DNA from: CBDFLD01 sp965249005
GTDB lineage: Bacteria > Acidobacteriota > UBA6911
Length of the DNA: 64,000 bases
Direction of reading: 5' to 3'
Assembly (NCBI GenBank): GCA_965249005.1
Contig: CBDFLD010000023.1
Coordinates: 682,001-746,000 of the forward strand
Under the pieces are notes generated by a model, which saw only the letters and a program-made list of their open reading frames with translations, did not search any database and was not told where the DNA came from. Position 1 is the first letter of the stretch. The number at the start of each line of letters is the position of its first letter. Made by a program: the position numbers and the translations under genes. This document shows positions 1 through 8,878 of this stretch, in pieces.

Positions 1-906
1 CTTACCGATCATCCTTCGGGCATTGTCGACGACGACCATGGTTCCGTCGTCGAGATACGCCACCCCCTGGTTGTATTCCTTCCCCTCTTTGAGTATGAAG
101 ACCTTCATTGTCTCACCGGGAAGTACCACTGGTTTCAACGCATTCGCCAGTTCATTGATGTTCAGGACCTCTACTCCCCGAAGCTGAGAGACCTTGTTCA
201 AGTTGAAGTCGTTCGTGACGATCTTCGCACCCATGTCTTTCGCCAGCTCGATGAGCTTGAGATCAACCTCACGGACATCCGGATAGTCGTTTTCGACAAT
301 CTGAACCGTGACCCCGGAAGTGGACTTCACTTTCTCCAGGATGTCCAGGCCTCGTCTTCCGCGATTGCGTTTGACGGAGTCAGCGCTGTCGGCAATCTGT
401 TGAAGCTCCCGAAGCACAAAGTGCGGCACCACGAGCGGGCCATCCAAGAAACCCGTGTTACAAATGTCTGCAATCCGGCCGTCTATGATGACGCTCGTGT
501 CCAGAACCTTGAAGGACTTGTGCACACTCCGATCCCTCAGAATCCCGCCCAGGGCGGAAAGATCGAGGTACTCGCCTTTGTCCGCACCGGATACCAGACC
601 GACGTAGGCCATCAGTATCAAGACCATCACCTGTGCGAACGTGCCGGTGGCCGGTTCGAGTGTCATGCGGGAAATGACCATGCTGATCAAGCTGGCGCCA
701 ATGATACCCAGAATGGACCCGACGGCCGCGCCGATCAGGGTTTTGAGCGAACACACCCGAACGCGAATCTCGGCCAGAACGATCAAAACGGCAAGGGCAA
801 CGCTAAGGGCCAGTGTAAACGAAAGGTCGAGTTGAAAGGGGCGGACAAAGTAACCGCTGATCAGAATGGCCGAGAACAGAATGGTACGAATGATCCAAAG
901 GTCCAT
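1..906 (-). CDS. PIN/TRAM domain membrane protein, C-terminus cut by window edge
   Basis: The first 302 codons are visible and the reading frame runs off the left edge. The N-terminal ~105 residues are hydrophobic and look like about four membrane segments. A PIN nuclease domain follows (about residues 130-250) with acidic positions typical of the fold: D136 in LDTSVIIDGR, E167 in LRELQ and the TNDFN block at 231-235. A TRAM-like beta domain begins near residue 264. This matches the YacL-type family, which commonly lies near radA and is inferred to be a membrane-anchored RNA-binding or nuclease protein. The ATG at 906 has GGAG eight bases upstream. The family is secure, the substrate unknown. 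Confidence 0.88.
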   Translation of the reverse strand, partial: MDLWIIRTILFSAILISGYFVRPFQLDLSFTLALSVALAVLIVLAEIRVRVCSLKTLIGAAVGSILGIIGASLISMVISRMTLEPATGTFAQVMVLILMAYVGLVSGADKGEYLDLSALGGILRDRSVHKSFKVLDTSVIIDGRIADICNTGFLDGPLVVPHFVLRELQQIADSADSVKRNRGRRGLDILEKVKSTSGVTVQIVENDYPDVREVDLKLIELAKDMGAKIVTNDFNLNKVSQLRGVEVLNINELANALKPVVLPGETMKVFILKEGKEYNQGVAYLDDGTMVVVDNARRMIGK

Positions 907-1099
907 GTATCAGCTCCATGAGAATAAATGATTGTATGATTCTGGAATGGAGTGGCGAGAAAGCAACAACCGCGAGGACGGCAAGAGATGAAAATAATGA
1001 ATGAATCATTTGCCAACCCACATATTACAAAACACCGAGTTTACCTATTATGATCTTGAACGAAGCGAAACGCAACGCCATAAGGGTTCGCCGATGCGC

Positions 1100-2503
1100 T
1101 CACACAGCATCACTGTCGTCAAACAGCAGCTGGCCGAGGTCAGAAACTGTTTCGACACCTACCAGTTCCAACCCGTCCTTCGGATCCGCAACCGGAAGAT
1201 TCCCTGCGGGAACAACGCACTTGAGAAACCCCATCGAGGACGCCTCCTGCACTCGCGCCTGAATGCGCGCAACCGGCCGAACCTCTCCCGACAAGGCGAC
1301 CTCGCCAATCAGAACAAGTCGCGGCGGAAAGGCTTGATTGCGGAAACTGCCCATGATGGAACCCACGATGCCCAAGTCCGCAGCAGGCTCACTGACTTGC
1401 AAACCGCCCGCCGTGTTCACGTAGATGTCGCACCCCATGAGAGGAATGCTCAACTGGCGCTCCATCATTGCGACCATCACGTGGATCCGGTTGTAGTCGA
1501 TTCCACTGGAGAGGCGCCTGGACGTGCTGAACCGTGTGCTGCTGACCAATGACTGGATTTCGACCATCAATGGGCGCGTTCCTTCTACCGAAGAGACGAC
1601 CGCGCTACCAACAGCCGGGTTGTCTCTTTCGCTGAGAAAGAGCGTCGAAGGATTGCTAACCGGAAGCAGGCCCATGCGAGTCATTTCGAACACACCGATC
1701 TCGTTCGCTGGGCCAAAGCGGTTCTTGATGGCCCGGACGATTCGATGGTTGTGATGACGCTCTCCCTCGAAATACAGAACGACGTCTACAATGTGCTCGA
1801 GAGCCTTGGGACCGGCGATACTGCCGTCTTTCGTTACGTGGCCGACCAGAAACACCGGAATGTTATGCATCTTGGCAAGGGACAGAAGCCTCGTAGCCAC
1901 ATGGCGATCCTGGCTGATGGTACCTGGTGCAGAATCCAGCGTTTCCGAGTAGGTCGTCTGGACGGAATCGACGATCACAAAAGCGGGCTTTACTCGCTGA
2001 ACCGATTGGATGATCCGCTCGAGGTTCGACTCGCCCAAAACGAATATCTCGGATGCGGCTGGTTCCGCGCGTAGCTCCGGTGGGATTGCTCCATGCAGCC
2101 TCTCGGCCCTCAGCTTGATCTGGCGCGGTGACTCTTCACCGGAAACGTAGAGAATCCGGTGATGCTTGTCTTGTAGACGGAGGGCCATCTGCAAGAGCAA
2201 GGTTGATTTGCCCACCCCGGGCTCTCCACCCAGAAGAATCAACGAACCGGGCACGACTCCCCCGCCCAGCACGCGATCGAACTCGGCGTCGGAACTCGGG
2301 ATCCTGGGCGAGTCCGATGTGGCAATCTGATCGAGTGGAGCGGCACCTTGCAGTTCCGAGAGCCCGAGCGCCGGGTCCTGGCCGCGGACACGCGTTTCCT
2401 CCATCAACGAGTCCCAGCTTCCACAACCCGGGCACCGGCCCAGCCATTTCGCCGAGGAGAATCCGCAGGACTGACATTCAAACGTGGTTTTGAGTTTGGA
2501 CAT
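1100..2503 (-). CDS. radA: DNA repair protein RadA
   Basis: RadA is a RecA-like ATPase that helps process branched recombination intermediates. In order the protein shows a four-cysteine zinc finger (C10, C13, C24, C27), a Walker A motif GGEPGVGKST at 92-101, the RadA-specific KNRFG motif, and a Lon-protease-like C-terminal domain. Its 467 residues are normal for the family. I start at the ATG giving MSKLKTTFECQSC. An upstream in-frame start would add 11 residues, encoded in part by a dispersed GC-rich repeat, with no family resemblance. It lies downstream of dnaB and upstream of the PIN/TRAM gene on the same strand. Confidence 0.95.
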   Translation of the reverse strand: MSKLKTTFECQSCGFSSAKWLGRCPGCGSWDSLMEETRVRGQDPALGLSELQGAAPLDQIATSDSPRIPSSDAEFDRVLGGGVVPGSLILLGGEPGVGKSTLLLQMALRLQDKHHRILYVSGEESPRQIKLRAERLHGAIPPELRAEPAASEIFVLGESNLERIIQSVQRVKPAFVIVDSVQTTYSETLDSAPGTISQDRHVATRLLSLAKMHNIPVFLVGHVTKDGSIAGPKALEHIVDVVLYFEGERHHNHRIVRAIKNRFGPANEIGVFEMTRMGLLPVSNPSTLFLSERDNPAVGSAVVSSVEGTRPLMVEIQSLVSSTRFSTSRRLSSGIDYNRIHVMVAMMERQLSIPLMGCDIYVNTAGGLQVSEPAADLGIVGSIMGSFRNQAFPPRLVLIGEVALSGEVRPVARIQARVQEASSMGFLKCVVPAGNLPVADPKDGLELVGVETVSDLGQLLFDDSDAV

Positions 2504-2505
2504 AT

Positions 2506-2530
2506 CAGCGCTAAGCGCTTTCCGCTGACC
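2506..2530. repeat. short dispersed palindromic repeat (AGCGCTTAGCGC type), copy 1
   Basis: A compact repeat built on the palindrome AGCGCTTAGCGCT next to GGAAAGCG, sitting just 5' of the radA start. The same words recur twice between the Pal-like gene and rbfA. Such intergenic palindromes are usually REP-like, but no mobilising enzyme for it is visible in the window. Confidence 0.6.
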
Positions 2531-2705
2531 GCCCACCGCTAACAGCTCCCGACTAGTTCGGCAAGCGAATGACCACGGGTGAACGCAGATACTGTCTGCG
2601 GCCCAGATTCAATTTGCCGCCCACGGCGTGGGCGGCCTACGCTCTCGCCGAAGGCTGTCGCGGAGAGCGGATGGCGGAAAGCGTGCCGGGTCGACGACCA
2701 GGCAC

Positions 2706-4049
2706 CTAACCTTCTTGCCAGAGGTTGGCAAACTTGGTGTACTGCTCGATAAAGGCGAGCTTGAAGGAACCGAGAGGTCCATTTCGCTGCTTGCCGACAA
2801 TCATCTCCGCTACGCCGCGGTTTTCGTCCGTCGCGTCATGAACGTCCTCTCTTGCAATGAACAGCACGACGTCGGCATCTTGCTCGATCGAGCCCGATTC
2901 CCGCAAATCGGAAAGCTGAGGTCGTTGGGATCCTCTTCGCGACTCGATCGCTCGATTCAGCTGCGAGATCGCGATCACAGGAACACTGAGCTCCTTCGCG
3001 ATACCTTTGAGCCCTCGGGAAATCTGCGAAATCTCCTGTGTGCGGTTCTCGAAGCGCTGAGTCGTTCCGGACATCAATTGCAAGTAATCGATGATCAAAA
3101 GGTCCAACCCGTGCTCGTGCTTCAGCCGGCGGGCTTTCGAGCGCATCTCCAAAACCGTGATCCCGGTGGAATCGTCAATGAAGATCTTCGACTGCGAGAG
3201 CGCACCTGCGGACCGCCCGAGCCGACTCCAGTCTTCCTTGTTGAGGTATCCGGTACTGACCTTGTGTGAATCCACTTCGCCCTCGGCGCACAGGAGGCGC
3301 TTCACTAGCTGTTCCCGGCTCATCTCGAGGCTGAAGATACCAACCACCTTCTGGTGACGCGTCGACGCGTGCTGGGCAATATTGAGGGAGAAGCTCGTCT
3401 TACCGAGGCCGGGGCGCGCCGCAACGATGATGAGATCCGACGGTTGCAAGCCAGCCGTCATTCGATCGAGATCCTTGAAGCCTGTCTCCAGCCCCGTCAC
3501 CGGGCTCTTACGATTGGAGACCTCTTCGATTTGGCCGTAGACGGTGCCCACGAGGTTCTCGATCGACTCGAAACCGGTGCGAAACTGCTGTCCGGCCATT
3601 TCGAAGACCGCCTTTTCCACGTCCGAGAGAATATCCAACGGTGATTCGTCGCTCTGATAGCTACGCGCTATGATCTCGTTTGAAATCTGAATGAGGCGAC
3701 GGAGGGTTGCTTTCTCTTTGACGATTCGGGCGTAGTGCTCTACGTTGGTGACAAGGGGCAATCCATCGGTAAGGCTCGCGAGATACGCGGAGCCTCCCGC
3801 TCTTTCCAATTCATCCGACTTGGCGAGCTCGTCCTTGAGTGTGACCACATCAATGGCACGCGCATCTGATGTGAGCACATGCATCTTCTCGAAGATCTTC
3901 CGGTGGCTCTCCAGATAGAAGTCTTCCTTCTGGATGATCTCGACAACGGAATGGATCGCTTTTTCATCGAGAAGGATCGCGCCGAGAATACACCTCTCCG
4001 CCTCTAGGTTGCTGGGGAGCGATTTCTCTAGCGAAATATCAGCCGTCAT
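2706..4049 (-). CDS. dnaB: replicative DNA helicase DnaB
   Basis: DnaB is the hexameric 5'-3' helicase that unwinds DNA at the replication fork. The N-terminal domain (about residues 10-150, beginning LPSNLEAERCILGAIL) is the primase-interacting bundle. The RecA-like C-terminal domain carries Walker A RPGLGKTS near residue 212 and a Walker B LLIIDYLQLM near 310-320. The 447 residues match the family. The frame opens one codon earlier with TTG; I prefer the ATG. No inserted intein is seen. It follows the ribosomal protein genes in the common order rpsF-rpsR-rplI-dnaB. Confidence 0.96.
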   Translation of the reverse strand: MTADISLEKSLPSNLEAERCILGAILLDEKAIHSVVEIIQKEDFYLESHRKIFEKMHVLTSDARAIDVVTLKDELAKSDELERAGGSAYLASLTDGLPLVTNVEHYARIVKEKATLRRLIQISNEIIARSYQSDESPLDILSDVEKAVFEMAGQQFRTGFESIENLVGTVYGQIEEVSNRKSPVTGLETGFKDLDRMTAGLQPSDLIIVAARPGLGKTSFSLNIAQHASTRHQKVVGIFSLEMSREQLVKRLLCAEGEVDSHKVSTGYLNKEDWSRLGRSAGALSQSKIFIDDSTGITVLEMRSKARRLKHEHGLDLLIIDYLQLMSGTTQRFENRTQEISQISRGLKGIAKELSVPVIAISQLNRAIESRRGSQRPQLSDLRESGSIEQDADVVLFIAREDVHDATDENRGVAEMIVGKQRNGPLGSFKLAFIEQYTKFANLWQEG

Positions 4050-4132
4050 CAACGCAAAAACGTGGTATCAAGAAGATACTGGCAATGTGACACAAGTCAG
4101 TCGGGTAGTGAAGTCTAATCTCTGGAAAAAAG

Positions 4133-4600
4133 TCAGGAATCCTCCGGGCTCGGTTGAGATTCGGCCTCGACAACGAGCTTGACCGGGACAATGACTTCTC
4201 TGTGGAGCCGGATCGGTACCTCGTATTCTCCGCACGCCTTGATGGGTTCGTCGAGTTGAATCTTCCTCTTGTCGACCTCGATCTTGTGAGACACGAGATA
4301 GTCCGCCACGTCGAGAGCCGTCACCGACCCGTACAGGGTTCCCCCTTCCCCTGCTTTACGCCGCATGGTCACGACGTGTTGCGTGATCTCCTTTGCCACG
4401 AGCGTCGCCGCTTCTTTTTCTCTCAAGTCCTGCTTGGCCATGGCCAGCCGTTCCACCTCGACGACTTTCAGATTCCCCGGAGTGGCCTCCACGGCATACT
4501 TTTTAGGAATCAGATAGTTCCGGCCGTAGCCGGCAGCAACATCCAAAACGTCACCGATCTTGCCCAGCTTCTCCATGTCCTGCCTCAGAATGATCTTCAT
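4133..4600 (-). CDS. rplI: 50S ribosomal protein L9
   Basis: L9 binds 23S rRNA and spans the subunit near the L1 stalk. The start MKIILRQDMEKLG and the GYGRNYLIP block near residue 24 are diagnostic, followed by the usual connecting helix and C-terminal domain, 155 residues in all. The ATG at 4600 overlaps the rpsR stop as ATGA, indicating translational coupling. A longer reading frame upstream lies within rpsR and is not used. GAGGAAG provides a ribosome binding site. Confidence 0.96.
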   Translation of the reverse strand: MKIILRQDMEKLGKIGDVLDVAAGYGRNYLIPKKYAVEATPGNLKVVEVERLAMAKQDLREKEAATLVAKEITQHVVTMRRKAGEGGTLYGSVTALDVADYLVSHKIEVDKRKIQLDEPIKACGEYEVPIRLHREVIVPVKLVVEAESQPSPEDS

Positions 4601-4893
4601 GCTCGACTTCCTCTTACCGGCCTGTCCGGCGCATACGACGATGTTCGACTTCTTATCGGCTTTTCCGGAACGTACGGAATAAACGCTAAATGGCGGGCGC
4701 GCTTGATCGCCTCGGCGAGCTGCCGCTGGTGAATCGCACACACGCCGCTGATTCTTCGGGGGAGGATCTTGCCGCGCTCGGGGATGAAATGAGACAAGAG
4801 TCTTCCGTCCTTGTAATCGATATAGCTGACTTTTTCAGCGCAGAATTTGCAGATCCGCTTTCTCCGTATGGAGAATCTCCTAGTCATTGCCAT
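4597..4893 (-). CDS. rpsR: 30S ribosomal protein S18
   Basis: S18 is a small basic protein that pairs with S6 on the platform of the 30S subunit. The 98-residue product has the family core DYKDGRLLSHFIPERGKI and RRISGVCAIHQRQL, with cysteines in CKFC near the N-terminus as in the zinc-binding form. A GAAGGGA ribosome binding site precedes the ATG. The tail after HLAFIPYV is about 20 residues longer than minimal S18 proteins. The stop overlaps the rplI start. Confidence 0.96.
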   Translation of the reverse strand: MAMTRRFSIRRKRICKFCAEKVSYIDYKDGRLLSHFIPERGKILPRRISGVCAIHQRQLAEAIKRARHLAFIPYVPEKPIRSRTSSYAPDRPVRGSRA

Positions 4894-4974
4894 AATGTTT
4901 TTCCCTTCTTGACCTGTTGATATTTCGAAGCTGGTTCATCGGTTCAGGGCTCGCCCCAAAGCCGCGGCATCACG

Positions 4975-5436
4975 TCACGCAGAACTCTCGCTGGCCACTT
5001 CTCCTGCTTCGGGAGCCGGCGTTGGCTTAGCAGAACTCTCGCTGGCCACTTCTCCTGCTTCGGGAGCCGGCGTTGGCTTCGACGCGGACTTCCGTCGACG
5101 CATCGCCTTGATTTTTTCCGCCCGCTTCATCGACTCGTCAATGCGGACCGACAGGTAGCGAATCGCTATATCCAGGACTCGAAGCCGCCGTTCGAGCTCC
5201 GAAATCGCCGCCCCATCCGATTCGATTGTAAAGATCAGATAGTACCCCTCACGAAACTTTTGAATGCGATAGGCCAGCGTCTGTTTGCCTCGATGCTCGA
5301 CATTGGCAACTTTGCCGTTTTTCCCTTCGACTACTTCCGTCATCTGAGCCACGAAGGCATCGATTTCCTCGCTCGATGCAGTCGGAGCCAGCACGACTAC
5401 TACTTCATATGTTCTCACCATCATCTCCTCGCTCAT
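4975..5436 (-). CDS. rpsF: 30S ribosomal protein S6 with duplicated C-terminal tail
   Basis: S6 binds S18 and 16S rRNA. The alpha/beta domain covers about residues 7-105 (RTYEVVVVLAP at the start, RLRVLDIAIRYLSVRID near its end). It ends in a lysine-rich segment and then a 17-residue unit rich in Pro, Ala, Glu and Ser that occurs twice in a row, giving 153 residues instead of the usual ~100-130. The annotated ATG overlaps the pth stop as ATGA. An internal ATG or GTG after GAGGAG, just before RTYEVV, is an equally good start. Confidence 0.94.
   Translation of the reverse strand: MSEEMMVRTYEVVVVLAPTASSEEIDAFVAQMTEVVEGKNGKVANVEHRGKQTLAYRIQKFREGYYLIFTIESDGAAISELERRLRVLDIAIRYLSVRIDESMKRAEKIKAMRRRKSASKPTPAPEAGEVASESSAKPTPAPEAGEVASESSA
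4979..5080. repeat. 51-bp tandem duplication inside rpsF
   Basis: Two adjacent 51-bp units (4979-5029 and 5030-5080) are identical except for the last base. Each encodes the same 17 residues, KPTPAPEAGEVASESSA, in frame. This looks like a recent slippage or unequal-crossover duplication in a disordered tail. Confidence 0.95.
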
Positions 5437-5990
5437 GCGTTGTGAATGGACATCGCCTTGGCAGGACCCGACTTCAATACCGTTGCCACGACCTCGAGGC
5501 TTTCTTGGATCATCGTTTTGAGCTCTCCCTTCCGCGAAGCAGGAAATTCCGACAATACAAACTTCGATTTGTCCGATGGAATCTCTTCTTCCCCGATACC
5601 CAGTCGAATACGGATGATTTCCCGTGTGCCGATCGCGTTGAAAATCGAATCGAGTCCTTTGTGCCCTCCGGACGAACCTTTCGCACGAACACGAATCCGA
5701 CCGAACGGCAAATTCAAATCGTCCAGGACCACGAGAAGGTGCTCCCGGGATGCCTCATAGGCCTCCAGCAGAGGGCGGACGGCGTGGCCACTGAGGTTCA
5801 TGAAGGTCAGCGGCTTCGCCAAGACTATTCTGGTCTCCGCCCCATACTCACTGACCACTGAGTGACACCTGCTTCTCCACGGACTGGCGTTTTGGTTACG
5901 GGCCAGAGCATCCAGGCTCAGAAACCCGGCGTTGTGCCGGGTGTTTTCATAGCGAGAGCCGGGATTACCCAACCCCACAATAATTTTCAC
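5433..5990 (-). CDS. pth: peptidyl-tRNA hydrolase
   Basis: Pth recycles peptidyl-tRNA released from stalled ribosomes by cleaving the ester bond. The fold starts at KIIVGLGNPGSRYENTRHN with the catalytic His in TRHNAGF. It continues with KPLTFMNLSG and the LDDLNLPFGRIR and GSSGGHKGLDSI blocks. I place the start at the GTG encoding the V before KIIVGLGNPG (185 residues), the family-like length. The frame stays open to a GTG at 6074 inside rplY, which would add 28 residues partly encoded by a palindrome. The stop overlaps the rpsF start. Confidence 0.9.
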   Translation of the reverse strand: MKIIVGLGNPGSRYENTRHNAGFLSLDALARNQNASPWRSRCHSVVSEYGAETRIVLAKPLTFMNLSGHAVRPLLEAYEASREHLLVVLDDLNLPFGRIRVRAKGSSGGHKGLDSIFNAIGTREIIRIRLGIGEEEIPSDKSKFVLSEFPASRKGELKTMIQESLEVVATVLKSGPAKAMSIHNA

Positions 5991-6017
5991 GTTCGCAACC
6001 ACGTCGGTCCCAACCGG

Positions 6018-6044
6018 GGTCGGTTGAACCGACCGGGTCGGTTC
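6018..6044. repeat. compound palindrome at the rplY-pth junction
   Basis: Two 8-bp inverted repeats share a middle arm: GGTCGGTT pairs with AACCGACC, and GAACCGAC pairs with GTCGGTTC. The structure overlaps the rplY stop and lies 28 bases before the chosen pth start. It could form alternative hairpins that affect coupling between the two genes. That role is inferred only. Confidence 0.6.
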
Positions 6045-6717
6045 AACTGGGTTCCGCGGGTTTGTCTTCTTCACCTTCCCCAGCTTTGCCCTTCTTGATG
6101 ACTTCAGGCTCGCCCGCGGTCTCCTCGGGCGCAGCCTCTTCGACCACTTCCTCTTCCTTCGCCGGAGGCAGCACTGTAACGAGAACCAACTCAGGATCGG
6201 TCAACATCTTCACCTTCGGATTCACCTCGATGTTCTTGACCCGGATGTACTGATTGATTTCCAGATCCGACACGTCGACCTTGACCGACTCCGGAATATC
6301 CGCGGGCAAACACTGGACTTCGACCTCACGGGTAACCACATCCATTGTGCCGGCGTCGAGCCTGACGCCCACGGCTTCACCGACTATTTCTATCGCGACG
6401 GTCAGAAACAGCTCCCGGTCCATGTTGATCGCCATTAGATCCGCATGAATAAGACTTCCCTTGACCGGATCGAGTTGATACTCCTTCACCATGGCGTTGG
6501 CCTGAACCTCACCGTCGAGCTTCAGAGAAAAGATGGTGTTTTGGCCCGCATCTGCATAAAGGACGCTTTGAATGGCACCCGGGGTCACACTCAGGGCAAC
6601 GGCATCCCGCTCCCCTCCATACATGACCGCCGGAATTCGGCCCGCCACGCGCAGGCGCCGATTGGCATTCTTGCCGAATTCCGCCCTGGATTGAGCTTCA
6701 ACGATGATCTCCGCCAT
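6043..6717 (-). CDS. rplY: 50S ribosomal protein L25/general stress protein Ctc
   Basis: This protein binds 5S rRNA. The N-terminal L25 domain begins EIIVEAQSRAEFGKNANRRL and contains AGRIPAVMYGG. It is followed by the TL5/CTC beta domain (about residues 95-185), so this is the long Ctc form at 224 residues. The C-terminal tail is highly acidic and low in complexity, common in this family. GGAG lies before the ATG. It sits in the conserved prs-rplY-pth order. Confidence 0.95.
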   Translation of the reverse strand: MAEIIVEAQSRAEFGKNANRRLRVAGRIPAVMYGGERDAVALSVTPGAIQSVLYADAGQNTIFSLKLDGEVQANAMVKEYQLDPVKGSLIHADLMAINMDRELFLTVAIEIVGEAVGVRLDAGTMDVVTREVEVQCLPADIPESVKVDVSDLEINQYIRVKNIEVNPKVKMLTDPELVLVTVLPPAKEEEVVEEAAPEETAGEPEVIKKGKAGEGEEDKPAEPS

Positions 6718-6732
6718 TTCCGACTCCTTGGT

Positions 6733-7695
6733 TCAAACGAAAAGATTGCTGACGCTTGTCTCGTCGTGGATACTCCGGATCGCCTTGGCCAGCAGTCCGG
6801 CGACACTCAGGAGGGTCATATTGGGAGTAATCTTCTCCTCCGCGACGGGAACCGTATTGGTCAAGATGATTTCATCGACCTGGGCTTTCTTCAGGCGCTT
6901 CATTGCAGGTCCGCTCAACACGCCGTGCGTGGCGCACGCAATGATTCGCTTCGCGCTTTTCTTGCGAATGGCGTGAACCGTCTGGGCCAGTGTGCCGGCC
7001 GTGTCCACCATATCATCGAGAATCACCACGTTCCGGCCACCTACTTTCCCGATCACGTGCATGACCTCTGCTTCGTTGGCCGACACGCGGCGCTTGTCCA
7101 CGATCGCCAAATCCGCATTGAGCCGCTTACCAAAAGCACGAGCTCTTTCCACTCCGCCCGCGTCGGGAGACACGATCGTGAGATCCCGGATCTTGAGCTT
7201 CTTGAGGTACTTCACAAGTACCGGGGCAGCAAAAAGATGGTCGACCGGTATGTTGAAGAAGCCCGCAATCTGTCCCGCGTGAAGATCCATGGTGAGAACC
7301 CGACTCGCGCCCGCGGCGGTGATCAAATCTGCCACCAGCTTCGAAGTGATGGGAACCCTTGGCTTGTCCTTTCGGTCCTGCCGCGCGTATCCGTAGTAAG
7401 GAATCACGGCCGTGATCCGGCCCGCCGAGGAACGCTTGAACGCATCGATCATGATCAACAGTTCCATCAGATGATCGTTGACCGGTGGGCAGGTGGATTG
7501 GATCACGAAGACATCCTTGCCCCGAACGTTTTCCAGAATCTGAACATAACGTTCTCCGTCGCTGAAATTCGTCAGGTTCAATTTCCCAAGCGGTTTCTTC
7601 AGCTGACGGCAAATCTCCTGGCCCAACGGCAGGTTTGCACTTCCAGAAAACACGACGAGTTGGCCGTTGAGGTTTACTTTCCTTTCTTCCTTCAT
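6733..7695 (-). CDS. prs: ribose-phosphate pyrophosphokinase (PRPP synthetase)
   Basis: Prs makes PRPP from ribose 5-phosphate and ATP for nucleotide, His and Trp synthesis. The protein opens with LVVFSGSANLPLGQEICRQL. It carries the catalytic RQDRKDKPRVPITSK segment, the metal-binding DLHAGQIAGFF, and the PRPP loop ILDDMVDTAGT. I use the ATG for MKEERKVNLNGQLVV (320 residues). An upstream ATG would add seven residues. It lies just downstream of the tRNA-Gln gene and may share its transcript. Confidence 0.95.
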   Translation of the reverse strand: MKEERKVNLNGQLVVFSGSANLPLGQEICRQLKKPLGKLNLTNFSDGERYVQILENVRGKDVFVIQSTCPPVNDHLMELLIMIDAFKRSSAGRITAVIPYYGYARQDRKDKPRVPITSKLVADLITAAGASRVLTMDLHAGQIAGFFNIPVDHLFAAPVLVKYLKKLKIRDLTIVSPDAGGVERARAFGKRLNADLAIVDKRRVSANEAEVMHVIGKVGGRNVVILDDMVDTAGTLAQTVHAIRKKSAKRIIACATHGVLSGPAMKRLKKAQVDEIILTNTVPVAEEKITPNMTLLSVAGLLAKAIRSIHDETSVSNLFV

Positions 7696-7726
7696 CAGAC
7701 GATCGGCTCCCGTCATGAAAATGGAG

Positions 7727-7801
7727 TGGCTGGGGCGGGAGGATTCGAACCTCCGAATGCAGGTTCCAAAGACCTGTGTCTTACCACTTGACGACGCCCC
7801 A
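7727..7801 (-). tRNA. tRNA-Gln (UUG anticodon)
   Basis: The minus strand folds into a tRNA with a 7-bp acceptor stem (TGGGGCG with CGCCCCA), an anticodon stem CAGGT/ACCTG around loop CTTTGGA with anticodon TTG, and a T arm GGAGG-TTCGAAT-CCTCC. The 3' GCCA is encoded, so the discriminator is G and CCA is genomic. The position between ispE and prs is a familiar arrangement. Confidence 0.96.
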
Positions 7802-7879
7802 GCAAGAAATCGATCGGACGCCTGGCCCAGACTACCAGCTCTTTGCGCTCAGCCCGGGCACGAAAAGGCCGCGTGCCGG

Positions 7880-8764
7880 CTACCCGAACAGTTGATTGAG
7901 GTAATCCCTGCGAGAAAGCGTCTTCGCCGGAAACGCTCGCCATGAATCCTGCAATCCACTATGGGACGCCGCGAGTGTTGACTCCTCATCCAAGAAGAAT
8001 CCGAAGACAGAGGATCCGCTCCCTGAAAGCAACGTGGCCACTGCTCCCTCATGCTCGAGGAATTCTTTGACCTTCTTCACTTCGGGGTATTCAGGGAGGA
8101 CCGAAGTCTCGAAATCATTAAATATTTCTGACAGACACTCCGTGCTACGTGCTAACTTGCTACAGAAACCGGCAATTTTATTGGTGTCTTGGGGCAAAGT
8201 CAACTTCAAACTGGCTGACCGGTAGGCCTGCTGAGTGCTGATGGAAAACCCAGGAAATACAACCAGGACAGCAACTGAGGGAAGGTCGGGCAACGGATGG
8301 GTCTCTTCACCACGGCCGGCGGCCAAGGCCGTGCCCCCGTGAAGGAAAAAGGGAACATCGGAACCCAGCTGCGCGGCAATGCCCGCGAGCTCCCCCGGAG
8401 ACGCGCCAAGTCTCCACAGCCGGTTCAGAGCCAGCAGGGTGGCCGCTGCGTTTCCGCTCGCCCCTCCCAGCCCGGCACCGGGCGGAATACGCTTCCGCAG
8501 CAGAATTTCGGCGCCTGCACGGATGGATCCTTCTCGGGCAAGCAAGTGTGCCGCTTTCCACACCAGATTGGACTCAACTGGAAGCTTCAGTCCTTCGCAC
8601 TGGAGCCTCAGGTCAGAACAATGGCGAAACTCGAGCTCGTCGCACAGATCGATACTTTGAAGAACCGTTCGAATCTCATGGTACCCGTCGGAACGCTTGT
8701 CCAAGATCGTCATTGCGAGATTGATCTTGGCAAAGGAGCGAACGAGCATGGTAGTCGAGGACAC
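7880..8764 (-). CDS. ispE: 4-diphosphocytidyl-2-C-methyl-D-erythritol kinase
   Basis: IspE phosphorylates CDP-methylerythritol in the MEP isoprenoid pathway. It is a GHMP kinase: AKINLAMTILDKRSDGYHEI at the N-terminus with the catalytic Lys and Asp regions, then the glycine-rich ATP loop PPGAGLGGASGNAA near residue 95, and the C-terminal LLSGSGSSVFGFF. The 294 residues match the family. The GTG start has GGAG five bases upstream. An ATG five codons later is the alternative. Confidence 0.94.
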   Translation of the reverse strand: MSSTTMLVRSFAKINLAMTILDKRSDGYHEIRTVLQSIDLCDELEFRHCSDLRLQCEGLKLPVESNLVWKAAHLLAREGSIRAGAEILLRKRIPPGAGLGGASGNAAATLLALNRLWRLGASPGELAGIAAQLGSDVPFFLHGGTALAAGRGEETHPLPDLPSVAVLVVFPGFSISTQQAYRSASLKLTLPQDTNKIAGFCSKLARSTECLSEIFNDFETSVLPEYPEVKKVKEFLEHEGAVATLLSGSGSSVFGFFLDEESTLAASHSGLQDSWRAFPAKTLSRRDYLNQLFG

Positions 8765-8878
8765 GAATGCTCCGGGGGAAAGTATGGTAGGGCGTCGGGA
8801 GAGTCGGCGGGTAACTGCGGGACCCGTGGTAGAAAGCTGAGCAGCGTGCCGAAGACCAGTGCTCTGCGGGGTCCTGGC

